This document shows, in pieces, positions 5,779-8,560 of a DNA stretch of 8,560 nt (positions are counted from its first letter, which is position 1; each line of letters opens with the position of its first letter). A program made the position numbers and the translations under genes. The stretch is from CAZYCC01 sp964645985 (lineage in GTDB: Bacteria; Bacillota; Clostridia; Oscillospirales; CAG-272): contig CAZYCC010000069.1 in assembly GCA_964645985.1 (NCBI GenBank), positions 1 to 8,560 on the forward strand, written 5' to 3'. A model generated the notes under the pieces. That model saw nothing but the letters and a program-made list of their open reading frames with translations. It searched no databases and was not told where the DNA came from.

Positions 5779-5797
5779 GGGGCGCCTCACCTTGACA
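5773..5797. promoter_or_regulatory. Inverted repeat joining the two -35 boxes
   Basis: TGTCAAGG and CCTTGACA are perfect 8-bp arms around a 9-base centre that contains GGCGCC. Each arm contains the -35 hexamer of one of the two divergent promoters. A protein bound here would affect both, or the symmetry may simply follow from two consensus -35 boxes. Confidence 0.6.
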
Positions 5798-5820
5798 GCC
5801 GGCGTCTCTCGTGTTATCCT
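5792..5820 (+). promoter_or_regulatory. Divergent + strand promoter
   Basis: TTGACA (5792-5797), 17 bases, TATCCT (5815-5820), preceded by TG in the extended -10 position (5812-5813). It faces away from rnhA, toward about 490 bases without a credible gene and then the GNAT gene. A GGAGGA follows at 5824-5829, but no start codon lies at a usable distance. Confidence 0.65.
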
Positions 5821-5857
5821 TGCGGAGGAAGGGCATCCCCGTCAAGTGAGATCGCCG

Positions 5858-5939
5858 CGCGCGGCTATTCTTTACCGCGCGCAGATCTTCAGCGCAGGCG
5901 ATCGCCGCACGCGGGAAATTCCCCGCGCGGCTATCCTTT
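5858..5939 (+). repeat. Direct repeat pair CGCGCGGCTAT(T/C)CTTT
   Basis: Two copies of a 16-base word, at 5858-5873 and 5924-5939, differ at one base and are offset by 66 bases. Each overlaps the left arm and loop of a GC-rich hairpin. Confidence 0.55.
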
Positions 5940-6175
5940 TGCGGCGCGGGGAAGCTCGCCGCGCTCGCTTCCCGGGGTGAGGTCAAGCCCGCGCGAGCGG
6001 GTGGTCTCGCGAGGGGGACGCTCCGCGCGAATGCTCTTTCACCAAGTACACGAGCGCTCATCACCGCGTTTGCCGATCGGGGGTCCTCACAGCGTGCCGA
6101 ACCCGCCGCGCGAAATTTGCCGCGCTGCGCCCGTCCTCGCGCGGGTGGAGTTCCTCACGCGAGGGCGAGCGGCCC

Positions 6176-6212
6176 GCGGGGAATGTACCCCGCCGCATTT
6201 GCGGAATTTTTT
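6176..6212 (+). terminator. Possible weak intrinsic terminator
   Basis: GCGGGG-AATGTA-CCCCGC (6176-6193) is followed at once by CCGC-ATTT-GCGG (6193-6204), AA and T6 (6207-6212). The stem nearest the T-run is only 4 bp, so this is weaker than the terminator at 274-301. If it works, it ends the + strand transcript from 5827 before the GNAT gene. Confidence 0.33.
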
Positions 6213-6310
6213 GCGAAAGCGCGTTCGGCTCGCCGAGCGTACATTTGAGTTCCTCCCGCGAAAATATCCTCGCGGAGGGTGATCGAATATCGTCTTATAG
6301 ATTCTCGATT
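6213..6310 (+). other. Region upstream of the GNAT gene
   Basis: About 100 bases between the possible terminator and the GNAT ATG. It carries the Shine-Dalgarno hairpin at 6252-6284. A TTATAGAT element lies about 10 bases before the ATG, but without a recognisable -35. If it is a -10 box, the transcript would be nearly leaderless, in which case the upstream Shine-Dalgarno site would not be part of it. Confidence 0.3.
6252..6284 (+). promoter_or_regulatory. Shine-Dalgarno site masked by a hairpin
   Basis: GGAGGGTGATC (6274-6284) is almost fully complementary to the usual 3' end of 16S rRNA (GGAGGTGATC plus one extra G). Its GGAGG is paired with CCTCCCGCG (6252-6260) in a hairpin of eight pairs with one bulge, CGCG pairing with CGCG next to a 10-base AT-rich loop. 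The nearest ATG in frame is 32 bases downstream; an ATA in the same frame (6287-6289) sits at the ideal distance. Confidence 0.4.
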
Positions 6311-7024
6311 ATGACCACGCCTCTTCTATTCGACTGGAAAATCGAGCGCCGCCCGGTCGGCGCGCCGCTTCTCGTCCCGTTCCTGATGAATGAGGCGCAC
6401 GGCACGCTTGCCGTCGAGGTCTACGAGGACGCACTGCCGATTGCGCGCGACTTTCTCTCGTCATCCCCCGCTCCCTTCCGTAGCGATGCTCTGCGCCGAC
6501 TTCACGCGGCGTTCGCTCCCTACCTCGCGCGCCTCGGGTATCGCGAGGAGCCGCGCGGCGCGACTCGCTACTACGAGAGCTATCTCCTCCCGCGCGGCAG
6601 CGCCCCGCCGCCTCTTCCGACGATTGCCGCCGAGCTGCGGCTTTTGCGCGAGGAGGACGCGGCGCGCCCCTGCCGCCTATCGCTCGACCCCGCTCTGCTC
6701 ATCGCGCGCTGCGCGCGCCGCGCGGATCTTCCCGCCGCAGCCGCAATTTCCCCGCAAACCGGGGAGATCCTCTCTCTCGCCGCGGTCGGCGACGCCGAGG
6801 AGGGCTCGCGCGTGCGGGAAATTACCGTCGAGACCGTGCGCGCGGCACGCGGGCAAGGCTTCGGGAGCGCGGTGGTCGCCGCACTCGCGCGGGAGCTGCT
6901 GCGGCAGGGCTACACCGCCGCCTACTGCACCTCGCGCTATAACTGCCCCTCGCGCAAAATCGCCCGCGCGCTCGGCTTTCTTTACGACGGCCGCTTTGCC
7001 GCGGTTACCGGAGAGGCGATTTGA
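6311..7024 (+). CDS. GNAT-family N-acetyltransferase, substrate unknown
   Basis: A predicted acetyl-CoA-dependent acyltransferase. The C-terminal part of the 237-residue product shows the GNAT core: a beta strand ITVETV leading into the acetyl-CoA loop R-G-Q-G-F-G (180-185) and helix SAVVAALARELL, then YCTSRYNCPSRKIARALGF (205-223), the usual strand and helix ending in A-L-G-F. The N-terminal 130 residues (FDWK, LMNEAHGTLAVEVYED, YYESYLLPRG) match nothing that I recognise. The ATG at 6311 is the first conventional start in the likely range, but no Shine-Dalgarno site precedes it closely. A strong site lies 32 bases upstream, so the true start may be the ATA at 6287 or another upstream codon. 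The frame is open back to a TTG at 6245. No terminator is clear after the stop. It stands alone between rnhA and rarA. Confidence 0.75.
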   Translation: MTTPLLFDWKIERRPVGAPLLVPFLMNEAHGTLAVEVYEDALPIARDFLSSSPAPFRSDALRRLHAAFAPYLARLGYREEPRGATRYYESYLLPRGSAPPPLPTIAAELRLLREEDAARPCRLSLDPALLIARCARRADLPAAAAISPQTGEILSLAAVGDAEEGSRVREITVETVRAARGQGFGSAVVAALARELLRQGYTAAYCTSRYNCPSRKIARALGFLYDGRFAAVTGEAI

Positions 7025-7221
7025 GAGAGCGCTCGCGGCAAAGAAGAGGCGCGCGGGGGAAAAGGGGCACCCCCGGCAAAGGGATATTTTCCGCAAGCAC
7101 GCGGCAAACCCCTCGCGCTTTAAAGGGAAATTCGCGCATTTAACTAAAAATTTTCACGGAAAACCAGATCGATTCGTGATTTATTAGAATAGGGCAAGCG
7201 GCGGCATTGCGCCGGCCGCGC

Positions 7222-7250
7222 TTGACATCTTTTCCACTTTTTGTTATACT
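7222..7250 (+). promoter_or_regulatory. Sigma-A-type promoter of rarA
   Basis: TTGACA (7222-7227), a 17-base T-rich spacer and TATACT (7245-7250), with TG at 7242-7243 making an extended -10. It has the same hexamers and spacing as the rnhA promoter. The start of transcription should fall near 7257, leaving a leader of about 19 bases. Confidence 0.92.
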
Positions 7251-7263
7251 TCCCCCATAATAC

Positions 7264-7270
7264 AAGGAGG
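7264..7270 (+). promoter_or_regulatory. Ribosome binding site of rarA
   Basis: AAGGAGG lies 5 bases before the ATG at 7276, which fixes the start. Confidence 0.9.
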
Positions 7271-7275
7271 ATCGT

Positions 7276-8541
7276 ATGGCAACTTCCCCTCTCGCGGAGC
7301 GGCTGCGGCCGCTCGATTTTTCGTTTGTCGCGGGGCAGGAGGGGCTCGTCGGCGAGCGGGGGGTGCTGCGGCGGGTGTGCGCGCGTGGGCGGCTGCCGAA
7401 TATGATCTTCTTCGGCCCTCCCGGGACCGGAAAGACCACCTGCGCCGCGATCGCCGCGCGGCAGTCCGGCATGGCGCTACGGCGCCTCAACGCGACCTCC
7501 GCGACGCTCGCCGATGTGAAAGAGGTCCTCGCCGAGGCGACCCGCCTGCCGCCCGAGGGGGGCATTCTCCTCTACCTTGACGAAATTCAATATTTCAATA
7601 AAAAACAGCAGCAGTCGCTGCTCGAGCTGATGGAGGACGGGCGGCTGACGCTGATCGCGGCAACCACCGAGAACCCCTACCTCTATGTGTACGCGGCGCT
7701 GCGCTCGCGCGCGATGATCCTCGAGTTCAAGCCTCTCACCGATACGCAAATTCTGCCGGTTCTTCGCCGTGGGCTCGCCCTTTTGCAAGAGGATGACCCC
7801 GCGCTTACCGCCTCGGACGATCTGCTCCTCCACATCGCGCGCCTCGGCGCGGGGGACGCGCGCGCCGCGCTCAATCTGCTCGAGGGGGCGGCGATGGTGT
7901 CGGACGGGGAGATTACGCGCGAGAATGTCGACGCGCTGCTGCCGCGCGGGAGGGGAATGGGCGACTTCGACCGCGACGGAAATGTTCACTATGACCTGCT
8001 CTCCGCCCTGCAAAAGTCGGTGCGCGGATCCGACCCGGATGCCGCCGTCTTTTATCTTGCCCGCATTTTAGAGGGGGGAGACCTCCCCGGCGCCTCGCGG
8101 CGCTTGCAGGTGATGGCGGCGGAGGATGTAGGTCTTGCCTACCCCCTCGCGCTGCCGATCGTGATGGCGGCGGTGCAGTCGGCGCGCGAGGTAGGTCTGC
8201 CGGAGGCGACGCTGCCGCTCTCAATGGCAGCGATCTTCCTTGCGACCTGCCCCAAGTCAAACTCCGCTTGCATGGCGTATGACGCCGCGAAGGAGGACGT
8301 CGCGGCGGGGCGCGGGCGGACGCAGCCGCCCTATATGCGCCCGGTCAACCGCTACGCCGGCTACAAATATCCCCACGACTACCCGCACCACTATGTCGCG
8401 CAGCAGTATCTCCCCGATGACCTGAAGGATAAGCGCTACTACAGCTTCGGCGAAAACAAGACCGAGCAGGCGGCGAGGGCCTACTGGGATGCCATCAAGG
8501 ATGCCCCGGACAGCGGCGGAAGGAGCGGGGGGGAGGCTTAG
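7276..8541 (+). CDS. rarA: Replication-associated recombination protein A (AAA+ ATPase)
   Basis: RarA (MgsA; related to eukaryotic WRNIP1/Mgs1) is a DNA-dependent ATPase of the clamp-loader AAA+ group that acts at stalled replication forks. The 421-residue product shows Walker A GPPGTGKT (47-54), Walker B LLYLDE with D102-E103, the family segment IQYFNKKQQQSLL, sensor 1 AATTENP (128-134), ALRSR with the arginine-finger region (141-145) and sensor 2 GDARAALNLLE with R196. The C-terminal half carries the RarA-specific parts: RGSDPDAAVFYLARILEGG, AAEDVGLAYP and the tail GYKYPHDYPHHYVAQQYLPD. The length is near the family norm. It has its own promoter and ribosome binding site and therefore forms a separate unit. 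The stop is TAG at 8539; only 19 bases follow, so its terminator is not seen. Confidence 0.97.
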   Translation: MATSPLAERLRPLDFSFVAGQEGLVGERGVLRRVCARGRLPNMIFFGPPGTGKTTCAAIAARQSGMALRRLNATSATLADVKEVLAEATRLPPEGGILLYLDEIQYFNKKQQQSLLELMEDGRLTLIAATTENPYLYVYAALRSRAMILEFKPLTDTQILPVLRRGLALLQEDDPALTASDDLLLHIARLGAGDARAALNLLEGAAMVSDGEITRENVDALLPRGRGMGDFDRDGNVHYDLLSALQKSVRGSDPDAAVFYLARILEGGDLPGASRRLQVMAAEDVGLAYPLALPIVMAAVQSAREVGLPEATLPLSMAAIFLATCPKSNSACMAYDAAKEDVAAGRGRTQPPYMRPVNRYAGYKYPHDYPHHYVAQQYLPDDLKDKRYYSFGENKTEQAARAYWDAIKDAPDSGGRSGGEA

Positions 8542-8560
8542 CCGCGCGCCGCCGTTTCAA

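Larger units (their letters stand above)
5827..6212 (+). ncRNA. Candidate structured RNA or long leader (unrecognised)
   Basis: Starting about 7 bases after the + strand promoter, this gene-free stretch carries a series of stems. They are GCGCGCGG/CCGCGCGC (5857-5882, 10-base loop), TTCCCCGCGC/GCGCGGGGAA (5919-5953), CCCGC-GCGA-GCGGG with a GNRA tetraloop (5988-6001), a 10-bp stem with one G-T pair (6132-6141 with 6158-6167), and GCGGGG/CCCCGC (6176-6193). It ends at CCGC-ATTT-GCGG followed shortly by six T's (6193-6212). The first two stems share the repeat CGCGCGGCTAT(T/C)CTTT (5858-5873, 5924-5939). I checked for the signatures I know of RNase P RNA, tmRNA and tRNA and found none. It may instead be ordinary GC-rich spacer or the 5' leader of the GNAT gene. 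Confidence 0.22.

Noticed and set aside
5792..5980. Short + strand ORF over the candidate RNA, with a repeated PRAAIL peptide
   Set aside because: Its nominal TTG start is the -35 hexamer, and the internal GTG (5846) is too far from GGAGGA; the peptide repeat follows from the DNA repeat in the hairpins.
5792..6212. RNase P RNA or tmRNA as identity of the hairpin region
   Set aside because: The length is similar, but the conserved strings of RNase P RNA (GAGGAAAGTCC region) and the tmRNA tRNA-like ends are absent.
1..8560. CRISPR array, transposase, phage or toxin-antitoxin genes
   Set aside because: No regularly spaced repeats, no transposase or integrase motifs and no paired small genes with recognisable domains were found.

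Overview
The window is a high-GC bacterial chromosomal fragment, most likely from a member of the Clostridia (Bacillota), possibly an Oscillospirales/Ruminococcaceae-like gut lineage and possibly a draft or metagenome assembly. The reasons are AGGAGG ribosome binding sites, TTGACA/TATACT promoters, a NifS/NifU-type iron-sulfur pair, a surface-protein tail with a Cys/Tyr-Trp repeat common in clostridial extracellular proteins, and a 10-N scaffold gap at 3392-3401. The lineage call is an inference from gene types and composition; no phylogenetic marker was compared.

Layout from left to right. Positions 1-254 are the 3' end of a surface or extracellular protein on the + strand. A perfect bidirectional terminator (274-301) separates it from dnaJ on the - strand (480-1610). 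Then come about 1.1 kb with no credible gene but several short perfect hairpins, followed by nifU (2753-3208, -). A leader-like segment contains a 10-codon ORF with a strong Shine-Dalgarno site, a hairpin, and 7-bp tandem repeats running up to the gap. nifS (3624-4967, -) follows; it has an unusual 62-residue N-terminal extension encoded over palindromic DNA. An attenuator-like hairpin with a T-run lies in front of nifS. rnhA (5276-5719, -) has a near-consensus promoter. Back to back with it is a + strand promoter facing about 490 bp of hairpin-rich, gene-free DNA. On the + strand the window ends with a GNAT acetyltransferase (6311-7024) and the AAA+ ATPase gene rarA (7276-8541).

How the genes relate. 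NifS takes sulfur from cysteine and NifU receives it to build Fe-S clusters, so these two form a functional unit, although about 415 bp including the gap lie between them. DnaJ is a general Hsp40 co-chaperone; hrcA, grpE and dnaK are not next to it here. RNase HI and RarA both act in genome maintenance (R-loops, RNA primers, stalled forks) but are separate transcription units. The GNAT substrate is unknown.

I see no phage, transposase, CRISPR, tRNA or rRNA. The most interesting material is non-coding: the divergent promoter pair with the hairpin chain to its right (a possible structured RNA or long leader), the leader arrangements before nifS and nifU, and the palindromic insert-like block inside the nifS reading frame. 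None of these can be called a new system from sequence alone.
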